From the NCBI GenBank assembly GCA_039029355.1, contig JBCCGI010000044.1, positions 1 to 64,000 of the forward strand: 64,000 nucleotides of DNA. The letters run 5' to 3'. The notes under the pieces were generated by a model that saw only the letters and a list, made by a program, of their open reading frames with translations, was not told the DNA's origin and ran no database searches. Source of the DNA: JBCCGI01 sp039029355. GTDB lineage: Bacteria; Planctomycetota; UBA1135; GCA-002686595. The first letter of the stretch is position 1, and each line of letters opens with the position of its first letter. Shown piece by piece: positions 1 through 10,300 of the stretch. The position numbers and the translations under genes were made by a program.

Positions 1-97
1 CAACTCGAAGCCGAAGCACGACTTACCGTCGTCCGCTTACCCGCTCATGCGGCGCGGCCCACCCAGATTCCTGGGCAGTGGCTGCCCAAGGTGCCGC

Positions 98-1357
98 ATG
101 AGACAGAATTCGAGACGCAAGAGCTGCCAGCGCCGAGCCCCGTACCAGATCGCGGTCCAGGGCGAGTGGCTCACCCTGAACCGCTCCACAGGTCAGGGCT
201 ACCTGCTCCTCCACGACCCCGCCCGGGGCTGCAAGACCCGGCGCTACATGGGGCGACTCGTCGAGCAGGACGAGAACGGGAAGCCAGTTGGGGACCCCTT
301 CCCCGAGGCCATCGCGCGAGCGGAGCGATACCTAGCCGAGCACCGCGCGGGAGTCGCGGTGTCGGGGGTCAAGTCCAGGCTCACGGTTGCTCAGCTCACG
401 GCCCGCTTCCTAGGGGAGCGAGCAGGCTTCGCAGGTAAGGCAGAGCTTGGGCACTTCGAGCAGGCTCTCAATGCCGTGTGCGAGCTGTACGGCGACGTGC
501 CAGCAGACGAATTCGGACCCGCGAAGCTGCGGGCGGTGCGAAAGCGACTGGTCGAGGGTGGGCGGCTCAACCGGAAGACGCTCAACGGTCGCGTGCGGCG
601 GATCGTCGCTGCGTTCAAGTGGGGCGTATCGCATGAGCTGGTAAAGCCCGATGTACTCATCGCGCTCCGCAGTGTCGAGGGCATCCGCGCGGGTCGAGAG
701 GTAAGTCTCCGCGAACCTGGCAAGGTCTCGCCCGTAGCTGACGAGCATGTTGATGCTGTGCTACCGCTGGTCTCCGACCAGGTCGCAGCAATGGTCCAGC
801 TCATGCGCCTCACCGGCTGCCGATGCGGAGAGATTGTGCAGCTCAGGCCGTGCGACGTAGATCGCTCTCGTGAGCCCTGGGTCTACCAGCCGCCCACTCA
901 CAAGACAGCCCACCACGGTCACGAAAGGCGAGTGTTCATTGGCCCTCAGGCTCGTGCGTTGCTCTGGCGCTGGCTGCTCCGCGGCGACGATAATCCCTGC
1001 TTCTCGCCGCGGGAGGCCGAGCGAGAGCGCCGTGAGGAGCTCGCCCGCGCCAGGTGTACTCCAGCGAGCTGTGGCAACCGCCCCGGCTCCAATCGGGTCA
1101 GGGAGCCGCAGAGAGCGCCAGGTGAGACCTACACCACGGACAGCGTCCGGCGGGCTATCCATCGAGCCTGCGACTCAGCGGGGATTCGTCGTTGGAGCCC
1201 ACATCAGCTCCGTCACGGTGCGGCCACTCGGTTTGAGCGTGAATCAGGTTGGGACCAGGCTCGCATCCTCTTGGGGCAGCGTAGCGTTGATGTTACCGCG
1301 GTCTATGTCGAGCGTGACACCGCGGCAGCGGCCGCCGTAGTAGAGAGGATCGGGTAG
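98..1357 (+). CDS. int: Tyrosine recombinase (phage-type integrase)
   Basis: Site-specific DNA recombinase expected to integrate and excise the surrounding island. The C-terminal half shows the family's catalytic signatures: an Arg in LTGCRCGEI (about residue 243), the box HQLRHGAATRF (about 369) and the nucleophilic Tyr in VTAVYVERD (about 402). The N-terminal part has a SAM-like core-binding region (SRLTVAQLTARFLGE). The ATG at 98 is preferred because AAGGTG lies just upstream; an in-frame ATG at 47 has no ribosome-binding site. It is the first gene of the lower-GC block, next to a restriction-modification locus, and a tRNA 3' fragment closes the block at 13.7 kb, as expected for tRNA-targeting integrases. 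The left attachment site probably lies just outside the window. Confidence 0.9.
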   Translation: MRQNSRRKSCQRRAPYQIAVQGEWLTLNRSTGQGYLLLHDPARGCKTRRYMGRLVEQDENGKPVGDPFPEAIARAERYLAEHRAGVAVSGVKSRLTVAQLTARFLGERAGFAGKAELGHFEQALNAVCELYGDVPADEFGPAKLRAVRKRLVEGGRLNRKTLNGRVRRIVAAFKWGVSHELVKPDVLIALRSVEGIRAGREVSLREPGKVSPVADEHVDAVLPLVSDQVAAMVQLMRLTGCRCGEIVQLRPCDVDRSREPWVYQPPTHKTAHHGHERRVFIGPQARALLWRWLLRGDDNPCFSPREAERERREELARARCTPASCGNRPGSNRVREPQRAPGETYTTDSVRRAIHRACDSAGIRRWSPHQLRHGAATRFERESGWDQARILLGQRSVDVTAVYVERDTAAAAAVVERIG

Positions 1358-1441
1358 CCCTCCGGAATAAACGCGGGGCGTTGCTCCGCCGAAATGCGTC
1401 TGTCAAGCTCACCTCGCTTGTTAGGGAGCGGAGGAGCAGAG

Positions 1442-4045
1442 ATGGACGTAATCCAAGAAATCCTGAAGTGGTCCGAGGGCCGCCACGATTGGCAGCGGGA
1501 CGCTCTTAGAAGGTTGGTGGTTCAGGGAGACTTGAACGAGTTTGATTTAGACGAGCTGACTGAGCTCTGCAAGCTGAAGCACGGGCTATCGAAGGAAGGC
1601 GCCGAAGCGAAGTTCCTGGAAGCGAAGCATCTTCCTGAACGTGGGGACTCCGCCGGGCCAGTTACTCTCACTTCGCTGACCCACCACACAGGAGTAAATG
1701 CCCTCGCACCCGACCAGGTGCTCAGATTCGGGCCTCAGCTTACCGTTGTCTATGGCGGGAATGCCGCGGGCAAGTCCGGATACGCACGCGTCTTGAAGCG
1801 AGCATGCAGAGCACGAGGAGCAGAGGAGATTCTCGGCAACGTCACTTCGGGTGCCGCTCCTCCCAAGCCCAGCGCGACCATCAGCTACAAGGTAGGGGAG
1901 AGCGAGGATGACTACCGGTGGAGTGACGAGGATGAACCAGCAACGGCACTTGGGGAGGTCAGCGTGTTCGACCGTCATTGCGAGGCGGTCTATCTCCGGA
2001 AGCGGACTAACGTGGCCTTTCGCCCGTTCGGCCTCGACCTCTTCGACCAACTCGCGGCCGCCTGCAAGGAAGTGAGGCGGAGGCTTGACGGCCAGAAGAC
2101 TGAGCTTGAGCGCCGGGTCGTTGCCCTCCCCGAAGTACCTCCCGATACCGAGGCTGGTCGGGAGCTGCCGAAGCTAACGTCGCTAACAGACGTCGACGAG
2201 CTGCGGCGTCTCGCCATCCTCTCTGCAGAGGAAGAGAAGCGCCTTTCTGATATCGACAAGGAGCTTGAAGACCTCAGAGCAGGAGACCCGAAGAAGGCTG
2301 CTCAGGCGCTTCGACAACGAGCCGACCGTCTGCAACACGTCGGGGATATTCTGGGGCGAGCGTCTGCAGCACTCTGCGACGAAGCAGCTTCAGCAGCGAT
2401 TGCAATTCGTGACCACGCTCACACTGCCCGCAAGGAAGCGGAGGGCCTTCGCGCCGAAACGATTCCCGCTGGCACGTTGGCCGGGAGCGGTTCTGATAAA
2501 TGGCGCTCCCTTTGGGAAGCCGCCCGGCTGTTCTCCACTGACGAAGCGTATCCAGCCATGACTTTTCCCGTGACAGAAGACGAAGCACGCTGCGTCCTCT
2601 GTCAGCAAGCCCTGAAGCCCGACGGCAAGACGCGCCTGTCGAAGTTTGAGGAGTTTGTCACATCGGTCGCTGAGCGGAGCATGCGTGAAGCTGACGCCGC
2701 GCTCGCTGCCGAGAGGAGGAAGGTTGAGGCACTGGAAGTTCGAGACCAGACGACTGCCACTGCTCTGGACGAAGCGCGACTCGAAGCCCCAGAGCTTGCA
2801 GACGCTGCGGAAGCATCGCTAGTTCGATGTGAAGCGCGAAAGAGCGACCTCCTGCAAGCACTCGCTGGGGTAGAGCCGTGCCCAGCCGGGTGGGCCACTC
2901 CCGACACTCAGGCTCTTGGCGAGGAAGAAGCTGCGCTTCGCGAGCGAGCCGAGCGCCTGGAGAACCCGGAGAGGGATGCCCGAGAACAGGCCCTCGTCAG
3001 CGAACGGCGGGAACTGGACGCCAGGCGGGCCCTTGGCCTTGGCATGGACGCCGTCGTTCAGGAGGTGAACCGCAAGAAGGAAATCGCCGCATTCGAACTC
3101 TGCCGAAAGGATGCTGCTACAAAGGCAATCACCGACAAGAGCGCCGCCGTCACGAAGGAGACGGTGACCAACAAGCTGAAGGCTGCCTTTCAGGCTGAGT
3201 TGGACGCTCTTGAGTTCAACCAGGTTGAGGTCGAGCTTCAGGACGCGGGGGGAGGGGAAGGCGCCCTCTACCACAAGCTAGTGCTGAAGCGTGCTCCTGG
3301 CACCGAAGTGCCGAGCGTTGTGAGCGAAGGTGAAGCGCGATGCCTTGCAATCGCCGCATTCTTCGCAGAGCTAGCCACAGCGCCGACTTCTGGCGGCATC
3401 CTGTTCGACGATCCGGTGTCCTCACTGGACCACAACTGGCGCGAGATGGTAGCGAAACGTCTTGTGGCCGAGGCTGCTGCGCGGCAGGTGATAGTGTTCA
3501 CGCACGATCTTGTGTTCCTGCTTGCACTTGAAGCTGAAGCGAAGGGTGCTGGAGTCGATCACCACCCACAGCACCTGCGCCGCGAGGGTATCGGGGCTGG
3601 AGTGTCGTCGCCCGAGATGCCCTGGGTTGCGATGCCCACGAGGAAGCGGCTTGGTGTGTTGAACAACGAGTATCAAGCTGCAGAGAAACTCCACAGAGAT
3701 GGTTCTCGTAGCGCATACGAGCGGCAAGCGACCTACCTCTACGGACGGCTGCGGGAGACCTGGGAACGAGCCTTCGAAGAGGTGCTGCTTGCGAATGTCG
3801 TTCAGCGATATCGTCCAAGTGTGCAAACTCAGCAGGTCCATGACCTGGCTCACATCGAACCGCAAGACTGCATTGACCTTGAAGCGGGGATGACGAAGAC
3901 ATCCAGGTGGCTACCTGGGCACGACAAGGCAGCGGCGGAGAACACCCCGATTCCCGAGCCGCCCGAGCTGAGGCAGGACATTGAAGCGCTCGCGGAGTGG
4001 GTCAAGCGAATCAACGACCGACGCAAGCAGGCGAAGAAGAAGTAG
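1442..4045 (+). CDS. rloC: RloC/PrrC-like AAA_13 ATPase, candidate anticodon nuclease
   Basis: SMC/ABC-like ATPase of 867 aa. Visible parts: Walker A GGNAAGKSGY (about 105-114), long charged coiled-coil arms around a zinc-hook-like CVLC (about residue 384), Walker B/D-loop ILFDDPVSSLDH (about 652) and a switch His in VFTHDLVFL (about 686). The C-terminal domain has R-x3-E (RETWE, about 769-773) followed about 25 residues later by two His (QQVHDLAH), resembling the Arg-Glu-His active site of PrrC and RloC tRNA anticodon nucleases. The first ATG at 1394 is less likely than 1442, which has GGAG close upstream. RloC and PrrC genes are known companions of type I hsd loci, and hsdM follows here. 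The ATPase family is clear from sequence; the nuclease activity is inference. Confidence 0.72.
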   Translation: MDVIQEILKWSEGRHDWQRDALRRLVVQGDLNEFDLDELTELCKLKHGLSKEGAEAKFLEAKHLPERGDSAGPVTLTSLTHHTGVNALAPDQVLRFGPQLTVVYGGNAAGKSGYARVLKRACRARGAEEILGNVTSGAAPPKPSATISYKVGESEDDYRWSDEDEPATALGEVSVFDRHCEAVYLRKRTNVAFRPFGLDLFDQLAAACKEVRRRLDGQKTELERRVVALPEVPPDTEAGRELPKLTSLTDVDELRRLAILSAEEEKRLSDIDKELEDLRAGDPKKAAQALRQRADRLQHVGDILGRASAALCDEAASAAIAIRDHAHTARKEAEGLRAETIPAGTLAGSGSDKWRSLWEAARLFSTDEAYPAMTFPVTEDEARCVLCQQALKPDGKTRLSKFEEFVTSVAERSMREADAALAAERRKVEALEVRDQTTATALDEARLEAPELADAAEASLVRCEARKSDLLQALAGVEPCPAGWATPDTQALGEEEAALRERAERLENPERDAREQALVSERRELDARRALGLGMDAVVQEVNRKKEIAAFELCRKDAATKAITDKSAAVTKETVTNKLKAAFQAELDALEFNQVEVELQDAGGGEGALYHKLVLKRAPGTEVPSVVSEGEARCLAIAAFFAELATAPTSGGILFDDPVSSLDHNWREMVAKRLVAEAAARQVIVFTHDLVFLLALEAEAKGAGVDHHPQHLRREGIGAGVSSPEMPWVAMPTRKRLGVLNNEYQAAEKLHRDGSRSAYERQATYLYGRLRETWERAFEEVLLANVVQRYRPSVQTQQVHDLAHIEPQDCIDLEAGMTKTSRWLPGHDKAAAENTPIPEPPELRQDIEALAEWVKRINDRRKQAKKK

Positions 4046-4374
4046 CCAGCGGGGGGCCCGCTCTTGGCACTGGATGAAGACTCGCTAGACCGTTCAGTCG
4101 TCAGCCTGCTCCCCGGATGTCGGCGTGCCCAACCAGGCGTCCCGTAGCGTGCCGCGGGCGAGACCAAAGACTGCCCCAACTCGTGGCACGGCAGGCATCT
4201 AGAAGTGCTCGCCTCCGCTTGTCGGCTGCCCCGGTTCTGCTGTCCACGGCAGCGACCCCTTGCTCGCCCTATATATTGGCTAGGTAGGACGTTAGAACAC
4301 CTGGGTGCCGACACCTCGGGCTCGACAGGAGGGCGTCTGGCTCTGCTAAGCGAACTCCTACGAATGCTCCCAAA
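4046..4374. other. Intergenic region before hsdM
   Basis: A gap of 329 bp with no convincing coding sequence. The only notable signal is an AT-rich TATATATT at 4270-4277, about 100 nt before hsdM. It could be the -10 region of an hsdM promoter, but no good -35 is visible. Otherwise nothing recognised. Confidence 0.35.
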
Positions 4375-6015
4375 ATGGCGGCCCGCAAGAAGAAGTCAAC
4401 CAAGAAGAAGTCCACCAAGAAGAAGGCGGCAAAGAAGAACGGTGTCCAAGAGCTCATTCGCGAGCTCTGGCAGGCGGCGGTAGAGCTACGCGGCTCCATC
4501 GAGCCCGCAGACTACAAGCGCTACGTCCTTCCCATCATCTTCCTCCGCTTCCTCTCGCGTCGGTTTGAAAAGCGCCGGGCCGAGCTAGAAGCACTCATCG
4601 AGGACACGTCGAGCGATTACCACACCACGGACCCCAAAGTCCGGGAGTCAATACTCGAGGACCCGGACGAGTACCGCGCAGTCGGAGCATTCATCGTCCC
4701 GGAGAACGCCCGATGGTCGAGCATCCTTGAGCACGCGCAAGACGACGACATCAAGGTGCGCCTCGACAACGTGCTTGAGGAGCTGGAGAACGCCTACCCG
4801 GACAAGCTCCGAGGTCTGCTCCCGCCCATCTATGCCGGGTCGAACATGACCCGTGAGAACCTCGCGGAACTCATCAATCTCTTCTCGAAGGATATCTTCA
4901 AGGCAGACCACGGTCCTGAGGACATCCTTGGGCGCGTCTACGAGTACTTCATTGGGGAGTTTGCTAACTCAGAGGGCAAACGAGGCGGAGAGTATTTCAC
5001 GCCGTCCTCCATCGTTCGAACCCTGGTTGCCATGCTCGAACCAACTGAGGGCGTGGTGTTTGACCCCTGCTGTGGGTCGGGCGGGATGTTCGTCCAGTCC
5101 GATGAGTTCACGCAGCACAGTGGGAAGCTCTCGTTTGTTGGTCAGGAGAGCAAGGACTTCACTTACCGGCTCTGCAGGATGAACCTCTTCATCCACGGGC
5201 TCGATGGCGACATCCGTCTGGGGAACTCATACTTCCCCGACGCCGACAAGCACCGGGACGTCAAGGCCAACTACATAATGGCCAACCCCCCGTTCAACGA
5301 CGGCTCCAAGAGCGACAAAGGTTGGGGAGCAGACCGCGTTCCCGATAAGGACCCGCGCCTAGCACTTGGAGCCGAGCGGATGCCGCTAGCCGCGCGCAAC
5401 GCCAACACCCTCTGGATTCTCCACTTTCTTCATCATCTGGAGGAAGGCGGTACAGCCGGGTTTGTCATGGCGACAGGAGAGCTCTCGAACTCAGAGACGG
5501 CTCGTTTCGCTGTTAGGAAGGCACTTGTTGATGCGGGCTACGTCGACTGTGTGGTCCAGCTAACAGGGCAGCTGTTCTCAGGAACCCAAGTTCCCTGTTG
5601 CCTCTGGATACTCGCGAAGAACCGTGACGGTTCTGGCGAGTTCCGGAGGCGGGACGAGGAAGTCCTCTTCATTGATGGGAGGAAGCTTGGGACGCTCATT
5701 CCGGGCTCGCGTAAGCAGAAGGACTTGTCTGCCGATGAGATTCAGCGAATCGCACAGGTGTATCGCGAGTTCCGGCGTACTGGGGCTCCGGCGACCGTCC
5801 CGGGCTTTTGCGCCGTAGCAGGGATACCAGACATTCAGAAGCACAGGTACGCGCTCACACCGGGTCGGTACGTAGGCGTCGAAGAAGCGTTCGACGAAGA
5901 CGAGCCATTCGAAGACCGATTCCCTGCGCTACTCGAGCGACTCGAATCGCAGCTTAGCGAAGGCCTCCTCCTTGACGAGCGCATTCGCGAAGCTCTAAGG
6001 GGGCTTCAGTCGTGA
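4375..6015 (+). CDS. hsdM: Type I restriction-modification methyltransferase subunit HsdM
   Basis: N6-adenine DNA methyltransferase subunit (546 aa) that partners HsdS to methylate the recognition site and HsdR to restrict. The HsdM N-terminal helical domain (LPIIFLRFLSRRFEKRR) is followed by the SAM-binding motif DPCCGSGGMF (about 230) and the catalytic NPPF motif (about 304). The first 20 residues are an unusual lysine-rich repeat (KKKSTKKKSTKKKAAKK), perhaps a DNA-contacting tail; an internal start is possible but none is favoured. The stop overlaps the hsdS start by four bases (GTGA), implying translational coupling. Confidence 0.95.
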   Translation: MAARKKKSTKKKSTKKKAAKKNGVQELIRELWQAAVELRGSIEPADYKRYVLPIIFLRFLSRRFEKRRAELEALIEDTSSDYHTTDPKVRESILEDPDEYRAVGAFIVPENARWSSILEHAQDDDIKVRLDNVLEELENAYPDKLRGLLPPIYAGSNMTRENLAELINLFSKDIFKADHGPEDILGRVYEYFIGEFANSEGKRGGEYFTPSSIVRTLVAMLEPTEGVVFDPCCGSGGMFVQSDEFTQHSGKLSFVGQESKDFTYRLCRMNLFIHGLDGDIRLGNSYFPDADKHRDVKANYIMANPPFNDGSKSDKGWGADRVPDKDPRLALGAERMPLAARNANTLWILHFLHHLEEGGTAGFVMATGELSNSETARFAVRKALVDAGYVDCVVQLTGQLFSGTQVPCCLWILAKNRDGSGEFRRRDEEVLFIDGRKLGTLIPGSRKQKDLSADEIQRIAQVYREFRRTGAPATVPGFCAVAGIPDIQKHRYALTPGRYVGVEEAFDEDEPFEDRFPALLERLESQLSEGLLLDERIREALRGLQS

Positions 6016-7334
6016 GCGCCTGTTGGACTCAAGTGCGGCTGGGTGACTTGGTGCGAGTGAAGCACGGTTGGCCGTTCAAGAGTGAGTCCTTCAGCGAGGC
6101 TCTTTCCGGTAAACCCATAGTCGTTGCTGTTGGGAACTTCAGGTACACGGGCGGTTTTCGTTTCGACGTGACTCCAACGAAAGAGTACCTAGCCGAGTAT
6201 CCCAGGGAGTATGAGCTGAGCCCCGGCGACATACTACTGGTGATGACCTGTCAAACGCCGGGAGGCGAGATTCTGGGCGTGCCTGCGCGCATCCCGGATG
6301 ACGGCAGAGTTTACTTGCACAACCAGCGGCTGGGTAGAGTCGTAATCGAGCGTCCTGACATCACCGACAGCGGATTCCTCTACCAGGTATTCCTGTCGCG
6401 AGAGTTCAACCAAGAGCTCTTCGCAACCTCGTCCGGGACTAAGATCCTCCATACGGCGCCAAGTCGAATCGAGGCCTTCCGATTCAAGTTGCCATCACTG
6501 CCTGAGCAGGAGGCCATTGCGGCGGTTCTTACGGCTCTTGACGGCAAGATTGAACTGAACCGTAGTCTAAGCAGGACCCTTGAAAGCACGTGCGCAGCTC
6601 TCTTCAAGTCGTGGTTTGTTGACTTCGACCCCGTCATCGCGAAGGCGGAGGGCAAGCGCCCACCTCGCATGACTGAGGAGTTCGCGAGGCTCTTCCCTAG
6701 CAGTCTCGTTGATGTCGGTCCTATGCGCGTCCCGCAGGGCTGGGATGTCGAGCCGTTAGACTCCATTGCGCGCTATCAGAACGGCCTGGCGCTTCAGAAG
6801 CACCGCCCTAGCCCAGGGGGGCCGCGGCTACCCGTCATCAAGATTGCACAGCTGCGTGCCGGGGGCCCCGGTGAAGATGAGTGGGCTTCTTGCGATATCA
6901 ATCCAAAGTGCGTTCTCGATGACGGAGACGTCGTGTTCTCCTGGTCGGGGAGCCTGCTCGTGACTATTTGGTGCGGAGGTAAGGGCGCTCTCAACCAGCA
7001 CTTGTTCAAAGTTACCTCGGAGCGTTTCCCCAAGTGGTTCTACCACCAGTGGACACTGGTTCACTTACCAGAGTTCCAGGCCATTGCGGCCGATAAGGCC
7101 ACAACGATGGGCCACATTCGACGGTACCATCTAACGGACGCGCTGTGCTGCGTTCCTCCGCCCAATGTCATCGAGCTTGCTGATGAGCTCTTGAGTCCAT
7201 GCATGAACCGGATTGTTGCCACTCGCCTTGAGTCGCGCACTCTGGAGGCGCTAAGGGGCCTCCTCCTCCCGAAGCTACTCTCCGGTGAGGTGACCGTTCG
7301 TGATGCCGAGAGAGTGGTCGAGGAGGCCGTCTAG
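6012..7334 (+). CDS. hsdS: Type I restriction-modification specificity subunit HsdS
   Basis: DNA-recognition subunit (440 aa) with two target-recognition domains separated and closed by conserved helical spacers: LPSLPEQEAIAAVLTALDGK with NRSLSRTLEST around residues 160-195, and a second copy near the C-terminus (RIVATRLESRTLEALRGLLL). The PxxEQ spacer pattern is diagnostic of HsdS. It starts with GTG inside the hsdM stop and ends two bases before the hsdR ATG, so the three subunits form one transcriptional unit. The target sequence cannot be read from the protein by eye. Confidence 0.93.
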   Translation: MSACWTQVRLGDLVRVKHGWPFKSESFSEALSGKPIVVAVGNFRYTGGFRFDVTPTKEYLAEYPREYELSPGDILLVMTCQTPGGEILGVPARIPDDGRVYLHNQRLGRVVIERPDITDSGFLYQVFLSREFNQELFATSSGTKILHTAPSRIEAFRFKLPSLPEQEAIAAVLTALDGKIELNRSLSRTLESTCAALFKSWFVDFDPVIAKAEGKRPPRMTEEFARLFPSSLVDVGPMRVPQGWDVEPLDSIARYQNGLALQKHRPSPGGPRLPVIKIAQLRAGGPGEDEWASCDINPKCVLDDGDVVFSWSGSLLVTIWCGGKGALNQHLFKVTSERFPKWFYHQWTLVHLPEFQAIAADKATTMGHIRRYHLTDALCCVPPPNVIELADELLSPCMNRIVATRLESRTLEALRGLLLPKLLSGEVTVRDAERVVEEAV

Positions 7335-7336
7335 CA

Positions 7337-10300
7337 ATGGGGCATCGAGGAACGGAGACGGAGTTCGAGCTGACTACCATCGAGCGGCTAGAGCAGCTCA
7401 AGTACCAGTACGCGCACGGTTCCGAGCTTGACAGAAGCTCAGAAGACGAGGTTGTCCTTCGCTCCGTTCTTCGCGGCTCGCTCAAGCGGCGCTACCCGGA
7501 CCTACCAGACAAGGCCCTTGACGAAGCGGTGCGCCGGTTCTCTCGCCCCAATGGAGTCGACACCATCCGGCGCAACATGCACTTCCACGAGATGCTCACC
7601 CGTGGCATCGACGACTTGAAGGTGGAGTTTGACGACGGCCGCGTGGAGCATCGTCACGTCTACGCGCTCGACTGGGACGACCCGCGAAACAACGAGTTCC
7701 TCGTAGCCAACCAGCTACGAGTGCACGGCAGGAATGACCGGAGGCCGGACCTGGTCGTCTTCGTGAACGGGCTGCCGCTCGTCGTGTTCGAGCTCAAGAA
7801 CCCGTACAGCGAGAAGCCAACGGTAGAGGAGGCCATCAACCAGATTGCCCATTACCGGAACGACATCCCCCAGCTCTTCGACTTCAACGCGCTGGTTGTC
7901 GTCTCAGACGGCATTACGACGAAGCACGGGATGTGGACCGCGAACCCCGAGTGGTACGCGCCCTGGAAGTCCATCACCGGGGTAGATGTCGAACAGAAGA
8001 CCACGGGGTCGATGAAGACCCTTGTCGAGGGGCTCTTTGAGAAGGACCGCCTTCTTGCCTACGTTCGGAACTTTATCCTGTTCGAAGTCTCGGGCGAGAG
8101 CATCACGAAGAAGGGTGCCAAGTATCACCAGTTTTTCGCCGTTCGTACCGCTGCAGTGCGCGCAGCGGACGCCTTCGCGAACGGTGGAGACAAGCGACTT
8201 GGGGTCATCTGGCACACTACTGGTTCGGGCAAGTCGCTCTCCATGGTCTTCCTGGTCGGGCTCCTCCGCCGAGAGCTACAGAATCCGACTTTTGTCATTC
8301 AGGTAGACCGCACCGACCTCGACCAACAGCTCAAGGACCAGTTCGTTGACGCGCGGGCGCTCGTAGGCGCCGTGAAGCACGCCGAGTCGGTGGACGAGCT
8401 CCGTGACCTCCTGCGGACGGAGGGAGGGGAGGTCATTCTCACCACCATCGAGAAGTTCAGACTCAAGACGAACTCTGGCGAGACCTCCCACCCAGTGCTC
8501 TCGGAGAGCTCGAAAGTCATTGTCGTCGCAGACGAGGCGCATCGCAGCCAGTACGGGTTCGAATCTGGCTTCGCTCGCTACCTCGCTGAAGCCCTGCCCA
8601 ACGCGAAGCGTCTCGGATTCACCGGCACTCCGGTCAGCTTCTCGGGTGCGGACACCGAGGAGGTGTTTGGAGATGTCATCCACACCTACGACATCCGTCA
8701 GTCGCAAGAGGACCGGGCCACCGTTCCCATCTTCTACTACCCGCGGCTAGCGAAGCTCCACCTTGCCAAGGAGGACGTTGATTCCGCCCTCGACGAGATT
8801 ACCGAGGGCCAGGACATCGACAACATCGAACGCAAGAAGAGCCGTTGGGCTGCACTTGCCGCAGCTGCTGGTGCCAAAGACCGAGTTCAGGCCATCGCCG
8901 AGGACCTCCTCGCTCACTTCAAAGATCGCTGCGAGACCCTGAAGGGGAAGGCAATGGTCGTCTGCATGAACAGGGAGAACTGCGTCCGGATGTACGACGC
9001 TCTCACGGCCATCCCCGGTTGCCCGGAGGTCAAGGTCGTCATGACGGGGAACATCGCGAAGGACCCTGAGGAGTGGAACAAGGCGGGGCACATCAGCACG
9101 AAGGCTCAGCGCGACGGCATCAAGCAGAACATGATTGACCCGGACCATCCGCTCCAGATGGTCATCGTCTGCGACATGTGGCTCACCGGGACTGACATCC
9201 CGTGCCTCCACACCCTGTACGTGGACAAGCCGATGAAAGGGCACAACATCATCCAGGCAATCAGCCGGGTGAACCGTGTCTTCAGCGACAAGCCGCACGG
9301 TCTCATCGTGGACTACATCGGAATCGGCGATGACCTGCGCGAAGCCACCGGGAAGTACACGAAGGGTGGAGGGCGCGGGGAGCCCGCACCCGACCTCAGC
9401 GACGAAGCCAAGCCAGTCTTCTTCGAGTGCCTAGAGGTCGTTCGTAAGCTGTTACCCGAGGGCATCGACTACGGGGCCTGGAGGCACCTCTCGCGTATCG
9501 ACCTCGAAGACCGATACTCCCTGGTCTACGGACACATCGCGGATGATGACGAGCTTCGTGAGCACTACCTCGCCGCCGAGCTGCGTCTCAGCCACGCGTA
9601 CTTGCTCGTCAAGCACCTTGATGACTGCCGTCCATTTACCGATGAGGTCATCTTCTACCAGCGTGTTCGCAAGCAGATTCTGAAGACCATCCCCGGCCGG
9701 AAGACCGGGAAAGAGGTCGAGCATGCAGTCCGTGACCTAGTAGACGACAGCGTCGTTTCTGAAGGGGTCGTCGACATCTTTGATGTGGCGGGGATTGAGC
9801 AGGCGGACATCTCCATCCTCGACGACGAGTTCCTGCAGACGTTCAAGAACAAGCCTCACGAGAACCTGAGGCTCAAGCTGCTTGAGAAGCTGGTCCGTGA
9901 CGCCATCAAGAGCCGAGAGAAGCAGAACCTCGCCAAGGCGAAGAGCTTCAGAGAGCTCCTAGAGGCCACTCTTCAGAAGTACCACAGCCGCGTCGTCGAC
10001 GCGGCAACCGTCATCAAGGCAATGCTTGAGATCCGTCGTGAAATGGAGGCCTACGACAAGCGTGCATCGGAGCTCGGTCTCGAAGCAGACGAGCTGGCCT
10101 TCTACGACGCCATCGAGTCAAACCTGGGAGCGCTCTACGACATCGAGTTCCTCCGCGGCCTTATCCACGATGTCGTTCAGTCCATCAAGAGAAACCTCAA
10201 AGTGGACTGGACGGCTCCTCACAGGGAGGACGTGAAGGCCGCGGTGCGGAGTGCGGTGAAGCGCGTGCTTCGGAAGCGTGGTGTCGAGGCGAAGGACCTA

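Noticed and set aside
1442..4045. Rad50/SbcC-type DNA repair ATPase
   Set aside because: The CxxC coiled coil is shared, but the N-terminal layout, the GGNAAGKSGY and VFTHDL motifs, the C-terminal extra domain and the hsd neighbours fit the RloC/AAA_13 family better, and no SbcD/Mre11 partner is present.
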